Assembly: GCF_015163665.1 (NCBI RefSeq)
Contig: NZ_JADEUG010000004.1
Coordinates: 62,001 to 126,000 of the forward strand
Source of the DNA: Xenorhabdus sp. BG5
GTDB taxonomy: Bacteria; Pseudomonadota; Gammaproteobacteria; Enterobacterales; Enterobacteriaceae
Reading direction: 5' to 3'
Length of the DNA stretch: 64,000 nt
The notes beneath the pieces are model-generated. The model ran no database searches. It was not told where the DNA came from and saw only the letters and a program-made list of their open reading frames with translations. Position numbers and translations under genes: made by a program. Below, piece by piece: positions 20,337 to 33,339 of this stretch (positions are counted from its first letter, which is position 1; every line of letters starts with the position of its first letter).

Positions 20337-21674
20337 ATGGTGCAATTTTACTCCCCAAATCGTCGTTCCGTAAACCGAGGCATTATTTCCGTCACCGCAG
20401 ATAACCTTGATGCACAAGGGCAAGGCATTGCTCGTCATCAGGGAAAAACGATCTTTATTGCAGGATTATTGCCGGGTGAGCAGGCACAAATCCAACTGAC
20501 AGAAGAAAAACGCCAATTTGCTAAAGCTAAAGTCGTGAAAAGGCTATCAGACAGCCTGCATCGCGTCGCACCTCACTGCCCACATTTTAAAGTGTGTGGC
20601 GGATGCCAACAGCAGCATGTTGCCGCTGAACTGCAAGTTAAAACGAAGGCCAGCGTACTGGAACACCTGATCCAGCGGGAAACAGGAGTTAACATCAGTG
20701 TACATCCCGTCATTCACAGCCCAGAATATGGCTATCGGCGTCGGGCCAGACTTGGTCTGCAATATCACGCCAAACAACGCACATTATTGATGGGGTTTCG
20801 CCAGAGCCAGACCAACGATTTGGTGAATATTCAACATTGTCCTGTTATGCGCCCTGAATTGGAACAATTATTGCAGCCGTTGCATCAGTGTCTGAATAGC
20901 TTGCATGCAGTAAAACGATTAGGGCACGTGGAATTAGTATTGGCTGAGAGTGGGCCATTAGTTGTGTTGCGTCATCTTGATCCACTTAAGCAGGAAGATA
21001 AGGAAATACTGCGCATTTTTTCGGTGCAGTACAATGTTGCGATTTATCTGTTGGGTGAAGAAAAATCCCTTGAACCATTGATTGAAGAGCAAACAGCACC
21101 GTGGTATCAGGTAAATGGATTGAAATTGGTGTTCAGCCCCCAAGATTTTATTCAGGTGAACGATGTCGTTAACCAACAAATGGTTGCACAGGCGTTGGCG
21201 TGGCTGGATTTGCAACCAACAGACAGAGTATTGGATCTGTTTTGTGGCATGGGGAATTTTACCCTGCCCATTGCCACGCAAGTACAGGCAACCGTGGGTG
21301 TGGAAGGGGTTGCTGAGCTGGTGGCGAGCGGGCAATATAACGCTCAGCTCAATCAACTTAATAACGTCGATTTTTTTCATGAAAATCTGGAATCGGATAT
21401 TCACCAACAGCCCTGGGCTGCTCAAGGGTTCAATAAAGTGCTGCTGGACCCCGCCCGCGCTGGTGCTGCGGGCGTTATGGCACATATTGTAAAATTGGCC
21501 CCCGAAAAAGTGGTTTACGTTTCCTGTAACCCCACAACACTTGCACGGGATAGCAAGGTCTTGTTGGCGGCGGGTTATCATCTTGTCAGTGTGCGGATGC
21601 TGGATATGTTTCCACACACAGGCCATCTAGAATCTATGGCGCTGTTTAGCAGTGAGCCAATGGATATCGAGTAG
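20337..21674 (+). CDS. rlmD: 23S rRNA (uracil-1939-C5)-methyltransferase RlmD
   Basis: SAM-dependent methylation of U1939 in 23S rRNA. It is 445 residues with an N-terminal TRAM domain, the Fe-S cysteine cluster [12 protein letters not shown] (about 78-90), SAM motif [14 protein letters not shown] and catalytic [11 protein letters not shown] near the C terminus. ATG 20337 gives the conserved start [13 protein letters not shown] 20295 is an alternative 14 codons upstream. It is followed by relA nine bases later, the barA-rlmD-relA order of E. coli. Confidence 0.95.
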   Translation: MVQFYSPNRRSVNRGIISVTADNLDAQGQGIARHQGKTIFIAGLLPGEQAQIQLTEEKRQFAKAKVVKRLSDSLHRVAPHCPHFKVCGGCQQQHVAAELQVKTKASVLEHLIQRETGVNISVHPVIHSPEYGYRRRARLGLQYHAKQRTLLMGFRQSQTNDLVNIQHCPVMRPELEQLLQPLHQCLNSLHAVKRLGHVELVLAESGPLVVLRHLDPLKQEDKEILRIFSVQYNVAIYLLGEEKSLEPLIEEQTAPWYQVNGLKLVFSPQDFIQVNDVVNQQMVAQALAWLDLQPTDRVLDLFCGMGNFTLPIATQVQATVGVEGVAELVASGQYNAQLNQLNNVDFFHENLESDIHQQPWAAQGFNKVLLDPARAGAAGVMAHIVKLAPEKVVYVSCNPTTLARDSKVLLAAGYHLVSVRMLDMFPHTGHLESMALFSSEPMDIE

Positions 21675-21683
21675 GGAGAAATT

Positions 21684-23918
21684 ATGGTTGCGGTAAGAAG
21701 TGCGCATCTCACACCGGCAGGTGAATTTGCGGTCGATAAGTGGATCGCGAGTTTAAACATTACTAACCCACAATCCAGTGAAAAGTTGGTTGAAACCTGG
21801 CGATATTGTCACGAAAAAGTCCAGGGTCACCCCAATGCGGAACTGTTGCTATGGCGCGGTGTGGAAATGGTCGAGATCCTGTCCACATTGAGCATGGATA
21901 ATGACAGTATGCGTGCTGCGCTACTTTTTCCCATCCTTAATGCCCGGCTACTCGATAGCGAAACCGTGACAGAAACATTTGGCAAGGCCATCACGAATCT
22001 GGTGCATGGTGTAATGGAAATGGATGCCATTCGCCAACTGAAAGCCACTCATACCGATGCGACTTGCTCGGTACAGGTCGATAATGTTCGCCGGATGCTG
22101 CTGGCGATGGTGGAAGATTTTCGTTGTGTCATTATCAAGCTGGCAGAACGCATTGCCCATTTGCGGGAAGTAAAAGATGCCAGTGAAGATGAGCGGGTGC
22201 TGGCTGCCAAAGAGTGTTCCAATATCTATGCGCCTCTTGCCAACAGATTGGGAATTGGGCAGTTAAAATGGGAGCTGGAAGATTTCTGTTTCCGTTACTT
22301 ACATCCCGATGAATATAAGAAAATTGCCAGGTTACTGCATGAGCGCCGAATTGATCGTGAGCAGTATATCGAGAAATTTGTAACGACTTTGCGTAAATAT
22401 ATGCTGAAAGAGGGCGTTCGCGCTGAAATATACGGGCGTCCGAAGCACATTTACAGCATTTGGCGCAAAATGCAGAAAAAATCCCTCGCCTTTGATGAAT
22501 TATTTGACGTGCGCGCCGTGCGGATTGTTGTCGAACGTTTGCAGGATTGTTATGCAGCGCTGGGGATAGTGCATACGCACTATCGTCATTTGCCAGATGA
22601 ATTCGATGATTACGTTGCCAACCCGAAACCGAATGGTTATCAATCGATTCACACCGTCGTTTTGGGGCCGAATGGCAAAACGCTTGAGATCCAGATCCGT
22701 ACCCGCCAGATGCATGATGATGCGGAACTTGGCGTTGCGGCGCATTGGAAATACAAAGAAGGTACTGCGGTTACTGGTAAATCAGGCAGTTATGAAAGCC
22801 GTATTGCCTGGCTGCGGAAATTGATCGCATGGCAGGAGGAAATGGCAGATAGCGGCGAAATGCTGGATGAAGTGCGCAGTCAGGTGTTTGACGATCGCGT
22901 TTATGTTTTTACGCCAAAAGGGGATGTGATTGATTTGCCAATCGGCTCCACGCCGTTGGATTTTGCTTATCATATTCACAGTGATGTCGGCCATCGTTGC
23001 ATTGGGGCAAAAATTGGCGGACGCATCGTACCATTCAGCTATCAGCTTCAGATGGGCGATCAGATTGAAATCATTACCCAGAAACAACCTAATCCAAGCC
23101 GTGACTGGTTGAATCCTAACCTTGGCTATGTGACGACCAGCCGTGGGCGGGCAAAAATCCACAACTGGTTCCGTAAACAAGATCGTGACAAGAACATCAT
23201 TGCCGGCCGCCAGATGCTGGATAATGAGTTGGCACACTTAGGGATCACGGTCAAGGAAGCAGAGAAAGAGCTGATTGCCCGTTATAACGTCCACACATTG
23301 GAAGAAGTGCTGGCGGGCATTGGCGTCGGTGATATCCGCATCCACCAGTTAGTGAATTTCCTGCAAAGCAAATTCAATAAAATTACCGCGGAAGAAGAAG
23401 ATCGCGAAGCGCTTCGCAACCTGGAGAACAAAACCTATACACCACGTAATACCAGCAAAGATAATGGCCATATTGTTGTGGAAGGGGTAGGCAACTTAAT
23501 GCATCACATTGCCCGTTGCTGCCAGCCTATCCCTGGTGATGAAATTATTGGATTTATTACACGTGGGCGAGGGATCTCCATCCACCGTGCTGATTGTGAT
23601 CAGTTGGCGGAACTCGAAGCCAGCTCACCGGAAAGGATAGTCGATGCAGTGTGGGGGGAGAGTTATTCCAGCGGCTATTCACTGGTGGTGCGTGTTGTTG
23701 CCAATGATCGCAGTGGATTATTGCGCGACATCACGACCATCCTCGCTAATGAGAAAATCAATGTGTTAGGTGTCAGCAGCCGCAGTGATGTTAAACAACA
23801 GCTTGCCACCATTGATATGAACATTGAGATTTATAACTTGCAAGTGCTTGGGCGGGTATTGGCGAAACTCAACCAGTTGTCTGATGTGATTGAAGCCAGA
23901 CGTTTGCACGGTCATTGA
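21684..23918 (+). CDS. relA: (p)ppGpp synthetase RelA
   Basis: Ribosome-associated alarmone synthetase of the stringent response, 744 residues. The N-terminal hydrolase-like domain is inactive: the HD position reads LLFPIL, as in E. coli RelA. The synthetase domain (about 240-380) includes GRPKHIYSIWRKM, YQSIHT and EIQIRT. The TGS domain (about 405-470) starts VFTPKGDVIDLP, followed by the helical and zinc-finger region (HHIARCCQPIPGD), and the ACT domain (about 668-744) with VVANDRSGLLRDIT. A GGGAGA ribosome site precedes ATG 21684. It is probably transcribed with mazG (18-base gap). Confidence 0.97.
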   Translation: MVAVRSAHLTPAGEFAVDKWIASLNITNPQSSEKLVETWRYCHEKVQGHPNAELLLWRGVEMVEILSTLSMDNDSMRAALLFPILNARLLDSETVTETFGKAITNLVHGVMEMDAIRQLKATHTDATCSVQVDNVRRMLLAMVEDFRCVIIKLAERIAHLREVKDASEDERVLAAKECSNIYAPLANRLGIGQLKWELEDFCFRYLHPDEYKKIARLLHERRIDREQYIEKFVTTLRKYMLKEGVRAEIYGRPKHIYSIWRKMQKKSLAFDELFDVRAVRIVVERLQDCYAALGIVHTHYRHLPDEFDDYVANPKPNGYQSIHTVVLGPNGKTLEIQIRTRQMHDDAELGVAAHWKYKEGTAVTGKSGSYESRIAWLRKLIAWQEEMADSGEMLDEVRSQVFDDRVYVFTPKGDVIDLPIGSTPLDFAYHIHSDVGHRCIGAKIGGRIVPFSYQLQMGDQIEIITQKQPNPSRDWLNPNLGYVTTSRGRAKIHNWFRKQDRDKNIIAGRQMLDNELAHLGITVKEAEKELIARYNVHTLEEVLAGIGVGDIRIHQLVNFLQSKFNKITAEEEDREALRNLENKTYTPRNTSKDNGHIVVEGVGNLMHHIARCCQPIPGDEIIGFITRGRGISIHRADCDQLAELEASSPERIVDAVWGESYSSGYSLVVRVVANDRSGLLRDITTILANEKINVLGVSSRSDVKQQLATIDMNIEIYNLQVLGRVLAKLNQLSDVIEARRLHGH

Positions 23919-23936
23919 TTAAAACATGGGCTTAAG

Positions 23937-24728
23937 ATGAAACCGAACGCTATTGAACGACTAAAGGGGATTATGGCGCAGTTGCGCCATCCCCAGGATG
24001 GCTGTCCTTGGGATAAAGTGCAAACTTCCTCTACGATTGCCCCTTATACCCTGGAAGAGACCTATGAAGTGCTTGATGCGATTGAGCGCAATGATATCAA
24101 CGCTCTAAAAGAAGAACTGGGGGATCTGCTGTTTCATATCGTATTTTATGCTCAGATGGCTCAAGAGCAGCAACAGTTTGATTTTAATGATATCTGTGAG
24201 GCGGTGTGTGACAAACTGGAGCGTCGCCATCCCCATATCTTCAATCAACAAGCGGGTATCAGCAGCGAAGAGTCAATAGGCAGTTGGGAACAACGCAAGG
24301 CCGCAGAACGGGCTGAGAAAGATCAGCATTCGGTACTGGATGATATTCCCGCCAGTTTACCGGCCTTGATGAAGGCGTATAAGATCCAGAAACGCTGTGC
24401 TTCGGTCGGTTTTGATTGGGATACGCTTGGCCCCGTGCTGGACAAAGTCTATGAAGAAATTGATGAAGTCATGGATGAAGCGAAGCAGGCGATGGTTGAT
24501 AAAGATCGTCTGGAAGAAGAATTGGGGGATTTACTGTTTTCGGTGGTTAATTTATCCCGCCATTTGGGGCATAAGCCGGAAATTGCACTACAAAAAGCCT
24601 GCCAGAAATTCGAGAATCGCTTCCGTCATGTCGAAAAATTGATCCTCGACAAAGGCTTATCACTGGAAACGGCTATATTAGATGAAATGGAAGCGATGTG
24701 GCAGCGAGTGAAAAGTCAGAAGGCATAG
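23937..24728 (+). CDS. mazG: nucleoside triphosphate pyrophosphohydrolase MazG
   Basis: Hydrolyses NTPs to NMP and pyrophosphate and in E. coli lowers ppGpp in starved cells. It is 263 residues with two MazG repeats: the first with WDKVQT, LEETYEV, EELGDLLFHI and the second with YEEIDEVMDE and EELGDLLFSVVNLSRHL. E. coli MazG is also 263 residues. No mazEF toxin-antitoxin genes separate it from relA, unlike E. coli. Confidence 0.95.
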   Translation: MKPNAIERLKGIMAQLRHPQDGCPWDKVQTSSTIAPYTLEETYEVLDAIERNDINALKEELGDLLFHIVFYAQMAQEQQQFDFNDICEAVCDKLERRHPHIFNQQAGISSEESIGSWEQRKAAERAEKDQHSVLDDIPASLPALMKAYKIQKRCASVGFDWDTLGPVLDKVYEEIDEVMDEAKQAMVDKDRLEEELGDLLFSVVNLSRHLGHKPEIALQKACQKFENRFRHVEKLILDKGLSLETAILDEMEAMWQRVKSQKA

Positions 24729-24902
24729 AGAGAGTAATCACAAAAAAGGTGGAAATAGCGAAAAGGATGTCGCTTAAACGGCTGAATAATCTGCGTCGGA
24801 TGAAAAAAATTCACGCTAATAACTTAATGAATTTAAAGAGAAAAAAGGGTATTTGTTTCGCAGTGTTACTGTTTATGTGGCACCTTACCCTATTTAGATG
24901 GT

Positions 24903-24931
24903 TTGTAGCGAAATTAAGGTTAGGGTATACT
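24903..24931 (+). promoter_or_regulatory. promoter of pyrG
   Basis: TTGTAG (24903-24908), a 17-base spacer and TATACT (24926-24931), 57 bases before the pyrG start. The 259-base gap after mazG otherwise shows no convincing gene. Confidence 0.65.
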
Positions 24932-24972
24932 GCTTTCCCGTCCTGTTATATTCATCATCCTTTTAAACCTAA

Positions 24973-26625
<1,653 letters not shown>

Positions 26626-26697
26626 GATATGGGGCAATGGATTGAGATTAAGCTAATTTGTTTTTAAGGTCATCCCTATTTACGAGAATAGTTTTAA

Positions 26698-28044
<1,347 letters not shown>

Positions 28045-28087
28045 TTGTCGGCTTTTACCTCTAAAAAATAAATATTATTTATGTTTT

Positions 28088-28113
28088 GGCGAAAGAGCTT
28101 ACTCTCTTTCGCC
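28088..28113 (+). terminator. terminator after eno
   Basis: A perfect 10-bp stem GGCGAAAGAG/CTCTTTCGCC with a 6-base loop, 43 bases after the stop, followed by TTCTTAT. Confidence 0.75.
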
Positions 28114-28396
28114 TTCTTATCGAAAGAAAATTTTATTTTTCATGCTGGTTACTTAGCTTATTGCAGAATAAAAATGTGATATAACAACAGAAATTTAGTC
28201 CTTTTTTTGAACAATAATTCAGTAGTCAGACAAATCCCGCGTAGCAGATCCCAAAATTATACAACTCGTATTTTATTCTTTGTTAATACTCCTTATTATT
28301 TCACATGTAATCTAATTCTTTAACATTTGTGGCAATGATTCATCAATTATTCTTTTTACATTATAGAGTTATGTTTCATTGTCTTATGGAGTCTTC

Positions 28397-29782
28397 ATGG
28401 ACGCTTCTGAATCTTTAACCCCAGCGATTGGGCCTACACCCTCAAATAAAAGAGGTTTAATTATTCTCGCGCTGGACATCATTTTGCTTGTGACATTGCT
28501 TAATTTTTTGCCCTATGGGGAAAAAGCAAATGCAGGCTTGGCATTAATGGTATTTGTTGGCGTGTTATGGTTAACGGAAGCCATTCATGTCACCATTACT
28601 GCGCTGTGTATTCCTATTCTGGCGGTCGGCATGGGATTGATGAATACCGGTGATGCACTGAAATCTTTTGCCAACCCAATAATCTTTTTGTTTTTCGGTG
28701 GCTTTGCATTAGCAACGGCGCTACATATCCAGGGCTTGGACAGATTAATAGCCAACCGTCTGCTGATGATTGCTCGTGGGCGTTTGTCTGTGGCGGTGTT
28801 GCTGATATTTGGCATTACTGCTCTGCTTTCTATGTGGATAAGCAACACGGCAACGGCTGCTATGATGTTACCACTGATCCTCGGTGTTCTGGCGAATCTG
28901 GATGTACGTACTGAACGCAATACCTTTGTTTTTGTGCTGCTTGGTGTTGCATATAGCGCCAGCATCGGTGGCTTGGGGACGTTGGTAGGTAGCCCACCCA
29001 ATGCTATCGCAGCCGCGCAATTAGGTATGGATTTCTTTACATGGATGAAATACGGCGTGCCAATGGTTATTGTTCTCATGCCAGTGATGGTGGGAGTGAT
29101 GTACCTCATGTTGCGCCCAAATTTGAATCATAAATTTGATCTGGAATTGGAGCACCTGGAGTGGAATGGTAAGCGTGTTATTACCATGGGTATTTTCCTG
29201 CTAACTGTGGTGTGCTGGATTTTTAGTTCATTTATTAGTGATGCACTCGGTGGTGTCAAAGATCTGGATACGATTATTGCAGTGAGCGCCGCTACCCTGA
29301 TTGGTATCACTGGTGTATCAACATGGTCACAGATTCAAAATAACACTGAATGGGGCGTATTGATGCTGTTCGGTGGCGGCCTGGCATTAAGTGCTGTTTT
29401 GAAAAATTCTGGTGCCAGTGAAGTTATGGCAAATGGTATGGCGGCGACTTTCGGTACCAGCCCTTGGTTTGTGATCATCGTTGCGATTGCTACGTTTATT
29501 ATCTTCTTGACAGAATTTACCAGTAATACTGCGAGCGCAGCGCTACTTGTACCTATTTTTGCCACAGTTGCAGAAGCGCTCGGAATGCCGATTGTGGTTT
29601 TGACCATGATAATTGGCATTGGGGCATCCTGTGCATTTATGCTACCTGTAGCAACACCCCCTAACGCGATTGTTTATGGCACCGGCTATATCAAACAAGT
29701 TGAAATGGTCAGAGTAGGCATAGTGCTGAATTTGGTATGTATTGCCATTATTTCTGCGATTGCCTGGTTTTTCTGGCTGTAA
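28397..29782 (+). CDS. DASS/SLC13-family anion:sodium symporter
   Basis: Inner-membrane transporter of 461 residues with about 11-12 hydrophobic segments and the two diagnostic SNT motifs: SNTATAAMMLP in the first half and TSNTASAALLVP in the second. The PPNAIA and TPPNAIVYG loops complete the inverted-repeat transport fold of the divalent anion (succinate, citrate, sulfate) family. E. coli YbhI is the nearest type I recall. ATG 28397 has GGAG 5 bases before it, better than the upstream TTG at 28379. Substrate unknown; a dicarboxylate is plausible given dctA nearby. It is a single gene. Confidence 0.88.
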   Translation: MDASESLTPAIGPTPSNKRGLIILALDIILLVTLLNFLPYGEKANAGLALMVFVGVLWLTEAIHVTITALCIPILAVGMGLMNTGDALKSFANPIIFLFFGGFALATALHIQGLDRLIANRLLMIARGRLSVAVLLIFGITALLSMWISNTATAAMMLPLILGVLANLDVRTERNTFVFVLLGVAYSASIGGLGTLVGSPPNAIAAAQLGMDFFTWMKYGVPMVIVLMPVMVGVMYLMLRPNLNHKFDLELEHLEWNGKRVITMGIFLLTVVCWIFSSFISDALGGVKDLDTIIAVSAATLIGITGVSTWSQIQNNTEWGVLMLFGGGLALSAVLKNSGASEVMANGMAATFGTSPWFVIIVAIATFIIFLTEFTSNTASAALLVPIFATVAEALGMPIVVLTMIIGIGASCAFMLPVATPPNAIVYGTGYIKQVEMVRVGIVLNLVCIAIISAIAWFFWL

Positions 29783-29806
29783 TTCCTTCTGGCTCTTGAT
29801 GCTCAG

Positions 29807-29832
29807 AATCGCCACCCTTGCAGGTGGCGATT
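29807..29832. terminator. bidirectional terminator
   Basis: A perfect 10-bp stem AATCGCCACC/GGTGGCGATT with a 6-base loop lies between the convergent transporter and aldehyde dehydrogenase genes. Confidence 0.75.
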
Positions 29833-29835
29833 GTG

Positions 29836-31320
29836 TTACTCTTCTTTGGTACTGATATAGATATTTTTCACTTCTGTATAAGCATCTAACATCATCTTGT
29901 GGGTTTCACGCCCAAGTCCTGATTTCTTATAGCCACCGAAAGGCGTGTGGGCGGGCAATTCATGATAGGTATTGATCCACATACGGCCTGTTTTTATCGC
30001 TTTGGCGATGCGCAGGGCACGGTTAATATCCTGCGTCCATACGGCACCTGCCAGACCATAATCGGAATCATTGGCCATTTCGATAACGTCTTCTTCGTTA
30101 CTGAATGGAATGACGCATAGTACAGGCCCGAAAATTTCTTCCTGTGCCACCCGCATCTTATTGGTGACATTGGTCAGGATTGTCGGCTGGATAAAAAATC
30201 CATCATCATATCCTGCGCCGGTTATGCGTTTTCCGCCAGTCAAAACGGTTGCACCTTCCTGTTTTGCAAGGTCGATGTAACCTAAAATAGTGTTCATCTG
30301 TTCTTCACTGACCTGGCTGCCCATTTCTGTTTCTGCCAGCATCGGGTCGCCCACTTTGATTGATTCAAACACGGTTTTCAGTGAATTCAGGAAGTCATCA
30401 TGAATATCTTTATGCAGGAACAGACGGGCACCGGATTCACAGGCTTGCCCTTGGTTCAGCAAAATTGCATTGGCTGCATATTTGATTGCCTTTTTCATGT
30501 TGGCATCAGGGAAGACAATGTTGGCTGATTTACCCCCCAATTCCAGCGTTGCCGGAATGAGCCTTTTCGCCGCTGCGGCGGCAACGTTGTAACCGACTTC
30601 TGTTGATCCGGTAAAGGCGACCTTGTCAATGCCGTTATGGTCAAGGATTGCCTGGCCTACAACTGAGCCGCGCCCCGTAACAATATTGACAACGCCCGCG
30701 GGTAAAACTTGGTTCATGATACGCCCCAATTCGAGCAGAGTTATTGGGGTCAGGCTGGCGGGATTGATAACAATAGTATTACCAGCCGCAAGAGCGGGAG
30801 CGAGTTTCCAGGCCGCCATCAATAGCGGGAAATTCCACGGAATAATCTGCCCGACTACGCCGATGGGTTCTCTGATGACTAAGCTCAGTGTGTCATTATC
30901 GATGACATCAGTCGTATCAGAATGAGCACGGATAACGCCAGCAAAGTAGCGGAAATGATCTACAGAAAAAGGAATATCGAAATGACGACATAGAGCCTGC
31001 GTTTTGCCACCATCCAATGTTTCAAGGACAATAAAGCGCTCGGCTTCGGCTTCCAGCAAGTCGGCAATTTTCAGTAATAAAGATTGCCTTTCAACCGCGG
31101 ATGTTTTGCTCCATGCTGGCAGGGCTTTTTTGGCAGCCTTGACGGCAAGTTCAACATCTTCGGCATTTCCTGCTGCATATTCTGTCAACAATTCACCTGT
31201 TGTAGGGCTGTAGCTTTGCATCGTATTTTTTGAAACGCTATCAACCCACTCACCATTAATCAACATCTTATAAGATTCACAAGGCAACAATTCTTTTTCG
31301 ATATCATGTAATTTTTTCAT
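29836..31320 (-). CDS. NAD(P)-dependent aldehyde dehydrogenase family protein
   Basis: Oxidises an aldehyde to the acid; substrate not determinable. It is 494 residues with the ALDH fold: PWNFPLLMAAWK, GSTEVG, catalytic general base E260 in LELGGKS, nucleophile C294 in GQACES, and EEIFGPV. GGAGA precedes the ATG. The cofactor-binding loop normally reading KPA reads NPA here (N186), which is unusual because that lysine normally contacts the adenosine ribose or phosphate. The second oddity is the PFGGYKKSGLGRE C-terminal region, which is ordinary. It lies downstream of dctA on the same strand but across a 372-base gap with a terminator. Confidence 0.9.
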   Translation of the reverse strand: MKKLHDIEKELLPCESYKMLINGEWVDSVSKNTMQSYSPTTGELLTEYAAGNAEDVELAVKAAKKALPAWSKTSAVERQSLLLKIADLLEAEAERFIVLETLDGGKTQALCRHFDIPFSVDHFRYFAGVIRAHSDTTDVIDNDTLSLVIREPIGVVGQIIPWNFPLLMAAWKLAPALAAGNTIVINPASLTPITLLELGRIMNQVLPAGVVNIVTGRGSVVGQAILDHNGIDKVAFTGSTEVGYNVAAAAAKRLIPATLELGGKSANIVFPDANMKKAIKYAANAILLNQGQACESGARLFLHKDIHDDFLNSLKTVFESIKVGDPMLAETEMGSQVSEEQMNTILGYIDLAKQEGATVLTGGKRITGAGYDDGFFIQPTILTNVTNKMRVAQEEIFGPVLCVIPFSNEEDVIEMANDSDYGLAGAVWTQDINRALRIAKAIKTGRMWINTYHELPAHTPFGGYKKSGLGRETHKMMLDAYTEVKNIYISTKEE

Positions 31321-31692
31321 TATATTCTCCGAATACTTTGGTTTTTGGTATGTTAGGACATATATTCCTAAGTTATTATTAGACTAATTCTTAATTTTTA
31401 TCAAAATTGAATTGAAATATAAAAGATCTCCATCAATAAATATAAATATTAATGGTTAAGATAATGATGTGGGAAATTGCTTCGTTGCATATGATTTCTT
31501 TTTCTAGTGGGATAACTGTCCTGAAATCAATAACGATGTGTTATATGTTTTTATGAGCAATTTTCTATGATTTTTTATTTTGGTGGGATATTTATTGTGG
31601 GTTGTTTTTTATTTATTGTGTTTTTTAAAAAATATATCCCCCATTTATAGCAGGGGGATGTAAGTTTTATTATTTACCGCAGGTAATATACT
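31321..31692. other. AT-rich intergenic region between aldehyde dehydrogenase and dctA
   Basis: 372 bases, strongly AT-rich, no open frame with protein character. It contains the dctA terminator at 31636-31659 and presumably the promoter of the aldehyde dehydrogenase, which I could not place with confidence. Confidence 0.6.
31636..31659 (-). terminator. terminator after dctA
   Basis: A 7-bp stem ATCCCCC/GGGGGAT with a 10-base loop; read on the minus strand it is followed by ATATTTTTT. It lies 34 bases after the dctA stop. Confidence 0.7.
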
Positions 31693-32994
31693 TTATTTAT
31701 TTGGTGTTTTTTCTATTGAATTTTGCATGTTACCGTTTAATATTTGGTGCATCTTTTCTTTATCTAAAGCATTTTCCCAGCGAGCGACAACAATGCTGGC
31801 ACAAGCATTACCAACTAAATTTGTCAATGCGCGGCACTCAGACATAAATCTGTCAATGCCTAAAATAAGCGCCATGCCAGCTACGGGTACGCTGGGTACA
31901 ACAGATAAGGTCGCAGCCAGCGTAATAAAACCGGCCCCTGTTACACCTGCCGCCCCTTTTGAACTTATCATAGCAACTAATAATAAAGAAATTTGCTCAT
32001 ATAAACTGAGTTCAATGTTGGTTGCCTGGGCAATAAACAAGGCAGCCATTGTCATGTAAATATTAGTACCATCGAGGTTAAATGAGTAACCTGTTGGAAT
32101 AACTAATCCAACCACCGATTTCTCACAACCCAGGTTTTCCATTTTCTTCATTAGGCCAGGTAATGCCGCCTCAGAAGATGAAGTTCCTAAAACTAACAAT
32201 AGCTCATCTTTAATATATTTTATTAATTGAATGATAGAGAACCCATTATATTTAGCAACCGCTCCCAGTATAATAAGAACAAAAAGTAATGATGTAATGT
32301 AAAAAGTCACAATTAACATCATTAAATTCCCGATCGATGAAATACCATATTTACCTATGGTAAAGGCCATTGCTCCAAATGCACCAATCGGCGCTAATTT
32401 CATTAAAATTCCTACCATTTTAAAGATAGGTTCGGAAAGGTGTTGTAAAAATTCTAAAACAGGTTTCCCGCTTTTCCCTGTAGCGGCTAAAGCGATACCA
32501 AAAATAACTGAAATAAACAGAACCTGGAGGATATTGCCATTCACAAGCGGGCTGACAACAGTATCAGGTATGATATTCATAAGGAAGCCAACAATGGATG
32601 ATTCATGGGCTTTCTCCACATAATCGCTCACCCTGCTGCTGTCTAACGAAGCAGGAGAGATATTTAATCCATCGCCGGGGCGAACAATATTGGCTATAAT
32701 TAACCCAATAACTAAAGCAAGCGTTGAAAATGTTAAAAAATATAACATTGATTTTGCAGCAACATTCCCAACCTTTTTTATGTTATTCATTCCAGCTATC
32801 CCTGTGACTACCGTCAAAAAGATAACAGGTGCAATGATCATTTTCACAATTTTAATGAATGCATCACCTAATGGTTTTAACGATGTTCCAATATCAGGAT
32901 AAAAATGACCAAGAGCGATACCCAGTAAAATGGCAAATATAACTTGAATATAGAGTATCTGGTATAAAGGTTTCTTCTTTAGAATGGTAGACAT
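31693..32994 (-). CDS. dctA: aerobic C4-dicarboxylate transporter DctA
   Basis: Sodium/proton-coupled importer of succinate, fumarate and malate (DAACS family). It is 433 residues (E. coli 428), highly similar from [12 protein letters not shown] through [18 protein letters not shown], the serine-rich [10 protein letters not shown] re-entrant loop, [11 protein letters not shown] and [18 protein letters not shown]. Start chosen at ATG complement(32992-32994) because AGGA stands 6 bases upstream; an earlier ATG at 33015 has no ribosome site. In E. coli it is under DcuSR and cAMP-CRP control; no clear sites were identified here. Confidence 0.95.
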   Translation of the reverse strand: MSTILKKKPLYQILYIQVIFAILLGIALGHFYPDIGTSLKPLGDAFIKIVKMIIAPVIFLTVVTGIAGMNNIKKVGNVAAKSMLYFLTFSTLALVIGLIIANIVRPGDGLNISPASLDSSRVSDYVEKAHESSIVGFLMNIIPDTVVSPLVNGNILQVLFISVIFGIALAATGKSGKPVLEFLQHLSEPIFKMVGILMKLAPIGAFGAMAFTIGKYGISSIGNLMMLIVTFYITSLLFVLIILGAVAKYNGFSIIQLIKYIKDELLLVLGTSSSEAALPGLMKKMENLGCEKSVVGLVIPTGYSFNLDGTNIYMTMAALFIAQATNIELSLYEQISLLLVAMISSKGAAGVTGAGFITLAATLSVVPSVPVAGMALILGIDRFMSECRALTNLVGNACASIVVARWENALDKEKMHQILNGNMQNSIEKTPNK

Positions 32995-33096
32995 AGGATT
33001 CCTGTTTTTATCCATAATGTTAATATTGATTTTGGTGATTTATTTATTTTTTATTAATTAATTTAACGTTTCTCTTTGATTAGAAAGTAGTAACGT

Positions 33097-33135
33097 CTTC
33101 CATAATAATGAGAATTTATCTCATTATTATGGAAG
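33097..33135. repeat. perfect 16-bp inverted repeat upstream of dctA
   Basis: CTTCCATAATAATGAG and its exact reverse complement flank a 7-base loop, about 100 bases before the dctA start. There is no T-run on the dctA side. It may be an operator for a dimeric regulator or an mRNA-leader hairpin. The rest of the 345-base gap (32995-33339) shows only the terminator at 33302-33321. Confidence 0.7.
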
Positions 33136-33301
33136 GTATTATTGGGATAATAAGGCTGATGTTAAAATTACTCTGAATTTTTGTTGTGAACAAGTATCAA
33201 GACTTAAAACCAAGAATTGTTTATTAAATAAATAAAAAAGCATTATATAAGAGATGAGTATAAAAATGTATTTTTTTATAAGATTATAGTAGTAAGAAGT
33301 T

Positions 33302-33321
33302 CCCACTCGAAGACGAGTGGG
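33302..33321 (-). terminator. terminator after the iron-type binding protein gene
   Basis: A perfect 8-bp stem CCCACTCG/CGAGTGGG with loop AAGA, 18 bases after the minus-strand stop. Confidence 0.65.
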
Positions 33322-33339
33322 TTTGATTCAGAAAAGGTG

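Noticed and set aside
20958-21626. 222-codon open frame antisense to rlmD
   Set aside because: Entirely within rlmD, whose domains are complete; no independent evidence of translation.
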